Source of the DNA: Rhizobacter sp. Root404
GTDB taxonomy: Bacteria; Pseudomonadota; Gammaproteobacteria; Burkholderiales; Burkholderiaceae_C
Direction of reading: 5' to 3'
Assembly: GCF_001425865.1 (NCBI RefSeq)
Contig: NZ_LMDS01000001.1
Span: 186,001-250,000, forward strand
DNA length: 64,000 nucleotides
Below the pieces are notes generated by a model. It saw nothing but the letters and a program-made list of their open reading frames with translations, ran no database searches and was not told the DNA's origin. The position numbers were made by a program, and so were the translations under genes. Of this stretch, positions 6,750 to 14,892 are shown one piece after another (the stretch's first letter is position 1; the number at the start of each line of letters is the position of its first letter).

Positions 6750-9560
6750 ATGAGTGAGATCAGGGCGCTGCTCCTGACCGATGTCGTGGACAGCACCAAG
6801 CTGTCCCAGGAAATCGGCGATGCCGCGATGGCCGTCGTCTGGACGGCGCACGACCGGGTCGCCCGTGGCCTGCTCGATCCGTGGCGCGGCCGCGAGATCG
6901 ACAAGACCGACGGCATGCTGCTGCTGTTCGACAACGCCGGCGACGCCGTGGGTTACGCGATGGCGTACCACCGCGCGCTGGCCGCGCTGGAGACGCCGCT
7001 GGCCGCACGAGCCGGCCTGCACGTGGGCCCGGTGATCCTGCGCGAGAACGAGGCGAGCGATGTGGCCCGCGGCGCCAAGCCGCTGGAGGTCGAGGGCCTG
7101 GCGAAGCCGATCGCCGCCCGTGTGATGGCGCTGGCGCGCGCCGGCCAGACGCTGCTGACGGCCGAGGCGCGCGATGACCTCGGCAAGACGGCGCTGAAGG
7201 TCGTCTCGCACGGCCACTGGCAGGTCAAGGGCGTGACCGATCCGCTCGAGCTGTTCGAGGCCGGCGACGCGGGCGCCGCATTCGTGCAGCCGCCCGACGG
7301 CGAGAAGGCGTTCCGCGTCGTGCGCCTGGGCGACTGGTGGCTGCCGGTCAAGGAGATCCCGAACAACCTGCCGCACCAGCCGACCTCGTTCATCGGCCGC
7401 GAACGCGAGCTCGGCGAGGTCAAGGCGCTGCTCGGCACGGCGCGGCTCGTCACGCTGCTCGGCATGGGCGGACTGGGCAAGACGCGCCTGTCGCTGCAGG
7501 CGGCGGCGGAACTGATCCACCTGTTCCCGGACGGCGTCTGGTTCCTCGACCTGGCGCCGATCAGCGACGCGACCTTGGTGCTCGGCGAGGTCGCGCAGGC
7601 GCTCGGCGTGCGTGAGGAGCCGGACCGGCCGCTGCTGCAGACCTTGTGTGCGCACCTGAAGAACCACCGTGCGCTGCTGATCTTCGACAACTGCGAGCAC
7701 CTGATCAAGGTCTCGGCGCAGCTCGCCAGCGCGATCCTGAAGGTGGCGCCGCAGGTGCGCATCCTGGCGTCCAGCCGCGAATCGCTGCGCACGCCCGGCG
7801 AGCAGAGCTACCCGGTGCTGCCGCTGCCGGTGCCGGCCAAGGGCGCGGGCATGGAGGCGCTGGCGCGCTCGACCGCGGTGCGGCTGTTCGTCGACCGGGT
7901 CCAGCTGCACAAGCCCAGCTTCGAGCTGAACGAGCGCGAGGCGCCGCACGTGGCCGAGCTGGTGGCGCGGCTGGAGGGCATCCCGCTCGCGCTGGAGCTG
8001 GCGGCCGCGCGCATCCGTTCGCTGACGCTGGCCGACATCAACACCCGCCTGAAGGACCGCTACAAGCTGCTCACCGGCGGATCGCGCGTGCTGCAGGAGC
8101 GCCAGCAGACGCTGCGCGCGCTGGTCGACTGGTCGTACGAATTGCTGGAGCCGCCCGAACAGACCGTGCTGTCGCGCCTGGCGGTGTTCGTCGGCGGCTT
8201 CGACCTGGCCGCCGCGGAGGCGGTCTGCGGCGACGAGGCCGTGGACAGCGCCGACGTGCTGGATTTGCTCGCATCGCTGTGCGAGAAGTCGCTGGTGATG
8301 CTCGAGGAGCGCGACGAAGGCTCGCGTTACCGGATGCTGGAGACCATCCGCGACTACGCGCGCGAGAAGCTCGAGCAGAACGACGACGTCGCTGCGGTCG
8401 CGGCGCGGCACTGCGGCCACTACTTTGCCGTCGCCAAGGCGGCCAACCACGGCCTGCGCGGTCCGGAGCAGGCGGACTGGATCTGGAAGCTCGAGACCGA
8501 GCTCGACAACGTGCGCAATGCCATCGCGCTGGCGTTGGCCGGCGGCGTCGATTCCTTCATCGCGGTCAAGTTCGCGGTGGCGATGCAGGGCTTCTGGATC
8601 CTGCGCGGCTATTCCACCGAAGGCCGCAACGTGGTGCGCGCCGCGCTCGCGCTGCCGGCGATCGAGGCGTCGTCGGTCGCGCAGGGGTGGGCGCTCTACG
8701 TCGGCGCCGCGCTGGCCGAGAGCCAGAGTGACCATGCCGAGGCCCGCAAGATGCTCGAGACCTGCCTCGAACTGCGGCGGCAGCTCGGCAACGAGATCGA
8801 CATCGCGGCCACGCTGTCGACGCTGTCGCTGGCGCGACTGCAGGCCGGCGACGCCGTCGGCGCGGCGGCCGGCGAGACCGAGGCGCTGCAGATCTTCCAG
8901 CGCCTGGGCGACCGGCGCGGCGAGGCGATCGGGCTGCTGCACCTGGGGCAGATCGGCCTGTTCGAGGGCGACGACGCGGCGGCGCGCGCGCACCTCGACC
9001 GGTGCCTGGCGATCTCGCGCGAGATCAAGCACCAGGAGCTCGAGGCCGAGTGCGAGCTGTTCCTCGGCGCGACCGCGCTGCAGGGCGACGACCGGGACCA
9101 GGCCGGCCTGCGCTTCAAGCGCTCGCTGACGGTGTGTCGCGAGGCCGGCGACAAGCGCGGCGAGGCGCACGCGATGTGGTGGCTCGGCCACCTCGACCTG
9201 CGCAGCGGCGACCTCGTCTCCGCGCGCTCGCGACTCAGCGAGGCGCTGCGCGCGTTCCGCGCCTTCGAGGCCTGGGAGGACGTGCTCGGCTGCCTCGAGG
9301 ACCATGCGGTGCTGGCGCTGGCCGAGGGGCTGCCCGAGCTGTCGGTCGGGATTGCCGCAGTCGCCGCCAAGGCCCGCGAGCGCCTGGGCCTGGTGCATTC
9401 GCCGCGCGACGAGGCCCGCTGGCAGGCGCACCTGGCCGACATGCGGCGCGCCGTGCCCGACCTGCAATACAGCGGCGTCTGGCTCGACGCGCAGGACTGG
9501 CAGATCGATGTCGCGATCCGCCACGCGCTGGCGCCCCAAAAGGAAACGGCGACGGCCTGA
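6750..9560 (+). CDS. Cyclase-homology / NB-ARC-like ATPase / TPR regulator
   Basis: 936 residues in three parts. Residues 1-170 are a class III nucleotidyl cyclase homology domain: LLLTDVVDST and DKTDGMLLLF keep the two metal-ligand Asp positions, but the segment expected to carry the transition-state Asn reads AKPIAAR. Residues about 215-560 are an AP/STAND-type NTPase with Walker A GMGGLGKT (238-245) and Walker B LLIFDNC (about 308), then a winged-helix-like region. Residues about 600-920 are TPR-like helical repeats rich in Ala/Leu/Glu. This matches the 'adenylate cyclase-predicted ATPase' regulators of proteobacteria and actinobacteria. The start at 6750 is chosen over a GTG at 6702 because conserved sequence begins there. 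Target unknown; it stands alone. Confidence 0.85.
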   Translation: MSEIRALLLTDVVDSTKLSQEIGDAAMAVVWTAHDRVARGLLDPWRGREIDKTDGMLLLFDNAGDAVGYAMAYHRALAALETPLAARAGLHVGPVILRENEASDVARGAKPLEVEGLAKPIAARVMALARAGQTLLTAEARDDLGKTALKVVSHGHWQVKGVTDPLELFEAGDAGAAFVQPPDGEKAFRVVRLGDWWLPVKEIPNNLPHQPTSFIGRERELGEVKALLGTARLVTLLGMGGLGKTRLSLQAAAELIHLFPDGVWFLDLAPISDATLVLGEVAQALGVREEPDRPLLQTLCAHLKNHRALLIFDNCEHLIKVSAQLASAILKVAPQVRILASSRESLRTPGEQSYPVLPLPVPAKGAGMEALARSTAVRLFVDRVQLHKPSFELNEREAPHVAELVARLEGIPLALELAAARIRSLTLADINTRLKDRYKLLTGGSRVLQERQQTLRALVDWSYELLEPPEQTVLSRLAVFVGGFDLAAAEAVCGDEAVDSADVLDLLASLCEKSLVMLEERDEGSRYRMLETIRDYAREKLEQNDDVAAVAARHCGHYFAVAKAANHGLRGPEQADWIWKLETELDNVRNAIALALAGGVDSFIAVKFAVAMQGFWILRGYSTEGRNVVRAALALPAIEASSVAQGWALYVGAALAESQSDHAEARKMLETCLELRRQLGNEIDIAATLSTLSLARLQAGDAVGAAAGETEALQIFQRLGDRRGEAIGLLHLGQIGLFEGDDAAARAHLDRCLAISREIKHQELEAECELFLGATALQGDDRDQAGLRFKRSLTVCREAGDKRGEAHAMWWLGHLDLRSGDLVSARSRLSEALRAFRAFEAWEDVLGCLEDHAVLALAEGLPELSVGIAAVAAKARERLGLVHSPRDEARWQAHLADMRRAVPDLQYSGVWLDAQDWQIDVAIRHALAPQKETATA

Positions 9561-9609
9561 TCGGGTCCGTCGCCGTGCAGGTGCTGCGCGGCAGGCGCGC
9601 AGCGGCTCG

Positions 9610-10308
9610 TCAGGCCGCGCGGCGGCGGCGCGCGACGAACCCGAGCACGCCCAGGCCGGCGAGCATCAGCGCGTAGGTGCCCGGCTCCGGGATCGCCGGG
9701 GTCAGTTCGCCGAGTGCGTAGGTCTCGGAGATCACGCACAGCTCGTTGCGGTTGAAGCAGGTGTTCGAGTACGCCGGATCGTTCGGGGTCAGGCCCATGT
9801 AGGCCCGCACGCCGTTGGCCGCGAGCGGGTCCACCGAGTCGAAGTCGAAGTACATGTAGAACGCATACGCGCCGCTGCCGGCCGCGGCGAACGAGGCGCC
9901 GGCGGGCGGGATGAAGCCGGTCGTGTAGTTCGACAGCAGCCCGGTCAGCTGGTTGTCGACGATCTGCAGGCCGGTCACGAAGGTGGCGGGGATGCTGCTC
10001 AGGATCGAGAACGTCGTTTCGGTGCCGGCCTGGTCGGCCAGGTCGTAGAACGTGACGTCGAAAGCGGTGACCTGGAAGCCCGAGCACGCGCCGGTCGCGG
10101 TGTAGTTGCCGGTCGGCTGGGCCAGGCAGCTGTCGTCGACCTGGAACGTCGCGGTGGCCGACCAACCCAGGTTCGGGACCGGGGCGCCGAATGCCGGATC
10201 CCAGCTGCCGGTGTAGACGGCGGCCTGAGCGGAGCCCGAGGCGGCGACCAAGGTGGCGCAGGCGACGGCCGCGCTGGCGACGAGGGACTTGAAACGATGG
10301 ACAGACAT
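9610..10308 (-). CDS. PEP-CTERM sorting-domain protein
   Basis: 232 residues. A signal peptide (about 1-29) ends in SAQAAVYTG. The body is rich in Gly, Ala, Thr and aromatic residues, with four Cys in the mature part (DDSCLAQ, GACSGF, NTCFNRNELC) that could form disulfides. The C-terminus has the PEP-CTERM signal IPEPGTYALM, a hydrophobic segment, then ARRRRAA. The ATG at 10308 is preceded by AAGGCGG; an in-frame ATG at 10368 lacks a signal peptide directly after it. No enzymatic motif is recognised, so this is probably a structural extracellular or matrix-associated protein. Gene stands alone. Confidence 0.85.
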   Translation of the reverse strand: MSVHRFKSLVASAAVACATLVAASGSAQAAVYTGSWDPAFGAPVPNLGWSATATFQVDDSCLAQPTGNYTATGACSGFQVTAFDVTFYDLADQAGTETTFSILSSIPATFVTGLQIVDNQLTGLLSNYTTGFIPPAGASFAAAGSGAYAFYMYFDFDSVDPLAANGVRAYMGLTPNDPAYSNTCFNRNELCVISETYALGELTPAIPEPGTYALMLAGLGVLGFVARRRRAA

Positions 10309-10374
10309 GGGTACCGCCTTGTGTTGTTGCGTGCAAACCGATCTGCACTTGAGTCGGTGGCGCCACAAACTGGC

Positions 10375-10385
10375 CGCTCAACCGC
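10375..10385 (-). promoter_or_regulatory. Upstream element shared with the first PEP-CTERM gene
   Basis: Minus-strand GCGGTTGAGCG, 67 bases upstream of the start at 10308, identical to 4633-4643. It is preceded by CAGTGAAT. See the entry at 4633. Confidence 0.45.
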
Positions 10386-10448
10386 CAAAGATTCACTGTT
10401 CAGGGCGCGATCATAAGGACCAATGTCAACGACGTTGTCCTGCCAATC

Positions 10449-10466
10449 ACCCCCAGTCAGGGGGGT
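10449..10466. repeat. Inverted repeat ACCCCC-N6-GGGGGT
   Basis: Perfect 6-base arms (10449-10454 and 10461-10466) around AGTCAG, in the intergenic region between the 5'-nucleotidase stop and the PEP-CTERM start. A smaller palindrome CAACG-A-CGTTG lies at 10427-10437. Could be an operator or a hairpin; no U-tract follows on either strand. Confidence 0.4.
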
Positions 10467-10473
10467 ACAAGGG

Positions 10474-10510
10474 CCCGGGAAAAGGGGGTCACGCCCGGGA
10501 AAAGTCCCGG
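10474..10510. repeat. Direct repeat CCCGGGAAAAG x2 (20-bp period) and overlapping hairpin
   Basis: CCCGGGAAAAG occurs at 10474-10484 and 10494-10504, exactly 20 bases apart. The second copy is part of a hairpin CCGGGA-AAAG-TCCCGG (10495-10510) that begins 15 bases after the minus-strand 5'-nucleotidase stop. The hairpin lacks a T-run, so a rho-independent terminator is not convincing; the repeat may bind a protein. Confidence 0.4.
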
Positions 10511-10524
10511 AAAGCGGTCGGTCG

Positions 10525-11418
10525 TCAGGCGTTGCTGACACCTGAGGCGACATGCCCCGCGGGGACGTGCGCCGCCGCGGAATCGACATGGCCGGTCTGG
10601 TCGTCGAAGAAGAAGTCGGGCTCGAACTCGCGCAGGAACGCCCCCTTCGGCAGCCCGCCCAGGAACATCGCCTCGTCGACCTCGATGTGCCAGTCCATCA
10701 GCGTGCGGATCGCGCGCTCGTGGGCCGGCGCGCTGCGGGCCGTGACCAGTGCGGTGCGGATGCGCATGCCGGCGGCGGGCTCGTGTTGCAGCCGCTGCAG
10801 GGCCAGCAGCAAGGGCTTGAACGGCCCGGCCGCCAGCGGGGTCGCCGAGTGGTCGCGCTCGTGGGCCTGGAAGGCGTCGAGCCCGCCCGACTGGTAGACG
10901 CGCTCGGCTTCGTCGGAGAACAGCACCGCGTCGCCGTCGAAGGCGATCCGCACCTCGCCGGGGTGCGCGCTCGAGGCGCGTGCCGAGTGCGGGTAGACGC
11001 GCGCCGCCGGCACGCCCGCGCCCAGCGCCGAGCGCACGTCGGCCTCGTTGGTCGACAGGAACAGGTGCGCGTTGAGCGGCCGCAGGTAGCGCCACGGCGA
11101 CTCGCCGCGGGTGAACACGCCGCGCTGGATCGGCAACCCGTAGTGCTGCGCCGAGCGGAACACGCGCATTCCGGAGACCGGATCGTTGCGCGACAGGATC
11201 ACGACCTCGACGCGCGGGCTCTCCACATTGAACGCCAGCAGCTTGTTGACCAGCGAGAAGGCGACGCCGGGCTTGGCGGCCCGGTCGAGCCGCTCCAGCT
11301 GCAGCTGCATGTAGGCGCGGTCGTCGTTCGCTTCGAAGTGCTGGTTCTCCTCCTCGAAGTCGAAAAGCGCGCGCGACGAGATCGCGACGACGAGCTGACC
11401 GTCGAGTGAGGTGGGCAT
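10525..11418 (-). CDS. 5'-nucleotidase (cytosolic 5'-nucleotidase family)
   Basis: 297 residues, single domain resembling the bacterial 5'-nucleotidase family related to eukaryotic cN-I. Seen: LVVAISSRALFDFEEEN near the N-terminus (the nucleophile position of HAD-type nucleotidases), VEVVILSRNDP, LFLSTNEADV, and near the C-terminus DWHIEVDEAMFLGG and FFFDDQTGHVD, typical HAD acidic motifs. It would hydrolyse nucleoside 5'-monophosphates in the cytoplasm. No signal peptide. It stands alone between a Bug receptor and a PEP-CTERM gene. Assignment is from overall recognition of these motifs; substrate preference cannot be read. Confidence 0.8.
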   Translation of the reverse strand: MPTSLDGQLVVAISSRALFDFEEENQHFEANDDRAYMQLQLERLDRAAKPGVAFSLVNKLLAFNVESPRVEVVILSRNDPVSGMRVFRSAQHYGLPIQRGVFTRGESPWRYLRPLNAHLFLSTNEADVRSALGAGVPAARVYPHSARASSAHPGEVRIAFDGDAVLFSDEAERVYQSGGLDAFQAHERDHSATPLAAGPFKPLLLALQRLQHEPAAGMRIRTALVTARSAPAHERAIRTLMDWHIEVDEAMFLGGLPKGAFLREFEPDFFFDDQTGHVDSAAAHVPAGHVASGVSNA

Positions 11419-11454
11419 GCGGCCGATGATACGAGCCGGGCGGCTCGGGACGGC

Positions 11455-12426
11455 TCAGTCCAGCTTCGCGCCCGAGTCCTTGACCGCCTTGGCCCAGACC
11501 GGCATCTCGCGTGTCAGGTAGGCGCCGAACTCCTCGCTGCCGAGGTAGGCCGGGTCGGCGCCCTGGGCCGTCATGCTCTTGCGCAGGTCCGGGTTCTCCA
11601 GCACCTGCTTGAACGCTTCGGAGAGCCGCGCGACCACGTCCTTCGGCGTGCCGGCGGGCGCCATCACGCCGTAGAAGCCGACCACGTCCATGCCCTTGAC
11701 GCCGACCTCGGCGAACGTGGGCACGCCCGGCAGTGCGGCGTTGCGCTCGCGGCCGGTGATCGCCAGCGCGCGCAGCTTGCCCTGCTTCACGTACTGCGAG
11801 GCGAGCGGGATCGACTCGGCCATCATCTGCACCTGCCCGGCCAGCAGGTCGGTCAGCGCCGGCGCGCTGCCGCGGTAGGGAATGTGGACGATGAACGTGC
11901 CGGTCGACTGCTTGAACATCTCCGGCACCAGGTGCGAGCTGCCGCCGTTGCCGGCCGAACCGTAGTTCAGGCGGCCCGGCGACTTCTTCGCCAGCGCGAT
12001 CAGCTCCTGCACGTTGCTGGCCGGCACGGCCGGATGGACGAGCAGCGCGAGCGGCTGCTGCGCAGTGCGCGCGATCGGCACGAAGTCCTTCAGCGTCGCG
12101 TACGGCAGCTTCGGGTAGATCGCCGGGTTGATCACCATCACGCCGGTGTTCGCGAGCATCAGCGTGTACCCGTCGGGCGGGGACTTGGCGACGAAGTCGG
12201 CGCCGACCGAGCCGCCGGCGCCGGCCTTGTAGTCGATGATCACCGGCTGGCCCAGCGCCGATTGCAGCTTGTCGGCGAGCAGGCGGCCGTGGGTGTCGAG
12301 CGGACCACCCGCCGGGAAGCCGACGATGATCTTGACGGGCCGGTCGGGGAAGGCCGCGTGGGCTGCAGGCGCCGTAAGGGCGGCCCAGGCGAGCAGGAAC
12401 AGGTTCAGGACGGACAGGCGTTTCAT
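11455..12426 (-). CDS. Bug-family (TctC-type) periplasmic solute-binding protein
   Basis: 323 residues. The signal peptide (MKRLSVLNLFLLAWAALTAP...AHA, cleavage near residue 25) precedes AFPDRPVKIIVGFPAGGPLD, the family's characteristic mature N-terminus. HIPYRGSAPALTDLLAGQV is the second hallmark. The start at 12426 is chosen because it begins the signal peptide; the reading frame is open for 46 codons further upstream without signal character. A second unlinked Bug receptor in the window (5622-6608) is only distantly similar. Ligand unknown; no tctAB partner nearby. Confidence 0.92.
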   Translation of the reverse strand: MKRLSVLNLFLLAWAALTAPAAHAAFPDRPVKIIVGFPAGGPLDTHGRLLADKLQSALGQPVIIDYKAGAGGSVGADFVAKSPPDGYTLMLANTGVMVINPAIYPKLPYATLKDFVPIARTAQQPLALLVHPAVPASNVQELIALAKKSPGRLNYGSAGNGGSSHLVPEMFKQSTGTFIVHIPYRGSAPALTDLLAGQVQMMAESIPLASQYVKQGKLRALAITGRERNAALPGVPTFAEVGVKGMDVVGFYGVMAPAGTPKDVVARLSEAFKQVLENPDLRKSMTAQGADPAYLGSEEFGAYLTREMPVWAKAVKDSGAKLD

Positions 12427-12511
12427 CGGCAGGCTCGGCAAGGTCGGAAGTGCGCCGATCTTGCCCGCGCCACCGCGCGGCGCCATCGCGACTTGCCCGA
12501 ACGCGCCTCGC

Positions 12512-13513
12512 CTACTGCATGAAGCCGATCGCCCCGCGCTTGCCGCGTGCGTCGGGCAGGTCACGGGTCTCGATGCGGCTTCGACGGTCGAGCTTGGCGT
12601 TGCCGAACGCGGTCATCCAGGCGCGACGCATCTCGCGCGGGGCCAACTCGCTCATCGCGTCCAGCACGTCGCTGGGCGGGTCGAGCTCGAAACGCTCGCC
12701 CCAGCCGTGCTCGGCGCGGATGCTCGTGTAGAGGCGCGCGGCAATGCGGCGTGCGGCGTCGCGATCGGGTGCGTGCACTTCGTACACGTTCATGCGGTTC
12801 AGGATGGGGTCGGGGATCGCGCGGCCGTCGTTGGCGGTCGCGACCCAGATCACCTGGCTGGCGTCGATCGGCACTTCGGCGAACTCATCGGTGAAGCTGC
12901 CGGCGGTGTCGTGCTCGAGCAGGCCGTAGAGCGCGCCGAGCGGGTCGTACGCGTGCTCGCCGCCGGCCTTGTCGATCTCGTCGACGACCATCACCGGGTT
13001 CGCGTACTGGCCGTCGACCAGGGTCTCGAACACCTTGCCGGGGCGGGCGCCCTTCCACTGGCTGGACGCGCCGCTGAGCACCCAGCCGGCGGTCATCGAG
13101 CTCATCGACAGGAAGCCCATGCCGGTGCCCAGCAATTGGGAGAGTTCGCGCGCGAAGTGCGTCTTGCCCACGCCCGGTGGGCCGAGCAGCAGCAGCGGCG
13201 TGATCTCGAGTGCGTCGCGGCTGTCCTCGCACAGCGCGAGCTGGCGGCGGATGTCGTCGAGCACCTCGGTGAAGTTGGGCAGCTCGTCGTAGAGGTGGTC
13301 CATCTCCGGCAGCCCGGAGGGCTTGACCTGGAAGCGCTCGGGGCCTTTTTCGAGCATGCGCTCGTAGGTCGAACGCAGGGTCTCGTGTTCCTTGTGCGGT
13401 AGCTTGTCGAGCTTGCGTCCGACGTCGTCGACGCGGTAGAGGTTGCGCATCCGCGCGATCGGGATGCTGCCGGGCCGGGACGAGACCGTCACGAGATCGT
13501 TGGAAGCGGGCAT
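12512..13513 (-). CDS. AAA ATPase resembling the Lon ATPase module, no protease domain
   Basis: 333 residues. The N-terminal ~90 residues are helical and charged. Walker A LLLGPPGVGKT sits near residue 110, Walker B VMVVDEIDKAGG near 173, sensor-1-like VIWVATANDG and an arginine-finger region DPILNRMNVYEV follow. The layout matches the AAA+ module of Lon, but the protein ends after the small helical subdomain, with no Ser-Lys protease domain. It is preceded by GGAGG 8 bases before the ATG. It lies just downstream of gspF on the same strand after a 161-base gap. A chaperone or unfoldase role is inference. Confidence 0.82.
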   Translation of the reverse strand: MPASNDLVTVSSRPGSIPIARMRNLYRVDDVGRKLDKLPHKEHETLRSTYERMLEKGPERFQVKPSGLPEMDHLYDELPNFTEVLDDIRRQLALCEDSRDALEITPLLLLGPPGVGKTHFARELSQLLGTGMGFLSMSSMTAGWVLSGASSQWKGARPGKVFETLVDGQYANPVMVVDEIDKAGGEHAYDPLGALYGLLEHDTAGSFTDEFAEVPIDASQVIWVATANDGRAIPDPILNRMNVYEVHAPDRDAARRIAARLYTSIRAEHGWGERFELDPPSDVLDAMSELAPREMRRAWMTAFGNAKLDRRSRIETRDLPDARGKRGAIGFMQ

Positions 13514-13649
13514 CTGGCGAACCTCCTGGTGCAACCTTGCGCTGTGAACATTCAAGCACAGTCTGCCGAACGGCGCCTCGCGGAACTGAGGGGCAAACCC
13601 GAGCTTGATGTTGCAGATCGCGTGCCAGGAGGCCGCGGGCCCAGCGCCG

Positions 13650-13667
13650 GGCCGCCCCAAGGCGGCC
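13650..13667 (-). terminator. GC-rich hairpin downstream of gspF
   Basis: GGCCGCC-CCAA-GGCGGCC, a perfect 7-base stem, begins 8 bases after the gspF stop on the minus strand. It has no T-run, so it is at best a weak or factor-dependent terminator separating gspF from the AAA ATPase gene. Confidence 0.35.
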
Positions 13668-13674
13668 GAGGGGC

Positions 13675-14889
13675 TCACTTCACCCAGGTATTGAGCTGGA
13701 TGATCGGCAGCAGGACGGCGAGCACGATCAGCATCACGACGCCGCCCATCGCGACGATCAGCAGCGGCTCGAGGATCGTCGCCATCTGCATCGCGCGGCG
13801 TTGCACCTCGGTGCCGAGCTGGCGGGCGGCGCGGTCGAGCATCAGCGGCAGCTGGCCGGTCTGTTCGCCCAGCCGGGAGAACATGCCGAGGATGCCGGGG
13901 AAGCGCTTCTTGCCGGCCAACGCCGATGCGAGAGGCGCACCCTCGCGCACCTGCACCAGCGCGTCCATCGCGTCGGCGCGCATCGCGCGGTTCGACAGCG
14001 TTTCGCTCGCGGCCTGCAGCGCCTTCAGGATCGGCACCCCGGCACCGGCCAGCATGGCCAGCGTGCCGGCGAAGCGCGCGGCGTTGTAGCCGCGCGCGAG
14101 CTTGCCGATCAGCGGCAGCTCGAGCCAGCCGGCATCGAAGCTCTGTCGGAACACCTCGTTGCGCAACATCGCCATCAGCAGCGCGCCGCCGGCGGCCAGC
14201 GCCAGCAGCACCGCCCATCCCCAGTTGCGCAGGAAGGCGCTGATGCCGAGCATCGCGATGGTCAGCGTCGGCAGCGCGCGCTTGGAACTGCTGAACACCG
14301 AAGCGACCTGCGGCACCACGTAGGTGACGAGGAAGATCACGATCACGACCGCGATCAGCGAGACGATGGCCGGGTAGAGTGTCGCGCCGATCAACTTGCT
14401 GCGCAGTTCCTGGCGCTCTTCCAGGTCATCGGCGAGGCGTTCCAGCACCTTGCCGAGCGCACCGCTCTGTTCGCCGGCCGCAACGACGCCGCGGTACACC
14501 TCGTCGAACTCGCGCGGCGCGCTGGCCAGCGCCCGTGCGAACGGCGAGCCGCTGTTGACCTCGCTCTTCAGGTGCGCGACGAGCTCGCGCTGGCGCGAAT
14601 CCTCGGCCTCCTCGCTCAGCGCGGTCAGCGCGCGTTCGAGCGGCAGGCCGGCGCCGACGAGACCGGCCAGCTGTCGCGTCCAGACGGTCAGGCTGGTGGT
14701 GTTGAACACGCGCCGCGTGAAGCGCAAGCCTTCGGCGCGCGTGCCGGCCGACGCGACCAGCGTGACCGCCAGCGGCACCAGCGACTGCGCGCGCAGCTGG
14801 CCACGCGCGGCCTTGGCGTTCTCGGCGTCGAGCAGGCCGGTGGTCGACTTGCCGGCGGCGTCGAGGGCTTCGAACTTGTAGGCGGGCAC
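13675..14889 (-). CDS. gspF: Type II secretion inner-membrane platform protein GspF
   Basis: 404 residues, the usual GspF length. MPAYKFEALDAAGK is the standard opening. Two GspF/PilC repeats are visible, with LAGLVGAGLPLERAL in the first and LAMLAGAGVPILKAL in the second, and the hydrophobic segments expected for three transmembrane helices (about 170-195, 220-245 and 375-400). It anchors the GspE ATPase to the inner membrane and helps drive pseudopilus growth. Last gene of the gsp operon; 3 bases separate it from the gspE stop. Confidence 0.96.
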   Translation of the reverse strand: MPAYKFEALDAAGKSTTGLLDAENAKAARGQLRAQSLVPLAVTLVASAGTRAEGLRFTRRVFNTTSLTVWTRQLAGLVGAGLPLERALTALSEEAEDSRQRELVAHLKSEVNSGSPFARALASAPREFDEVYRGVVAAGEQSGALGKVLERLADDLEERQELRSKLIGATLYPAIVSLIAVVIVIFLVTYVVPQVASVFSSSKRALPTLTIAMLGISAFLRNWGWAVLLALAAGGALLMAMLRNEVFRQSFDAGWLELPLIGKLARGYNAARFAGTLAMLAGAGVPILKALQAASETLSNRAMRADAMDALVQVREGAPLASALAGKKRFPGILGMFSRLGEQTGQLPLMLDRAARQLGTEVQRRAMQMATILEPLLIVAMGGVVMLIVLAVLLPIIQLNTWVK

Positions 14890-14892
14890 TGC

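Noticed and set aside
6729..9539. Open frame of about 936 codons antisense to the cyclase/NTPase/TPR gene
   Set aside because: Same high-GC shadow composition (Arg/Gln/Val/Leu/Asp-rich, no motifs); the plus-strand gene has clear Walker motifs.
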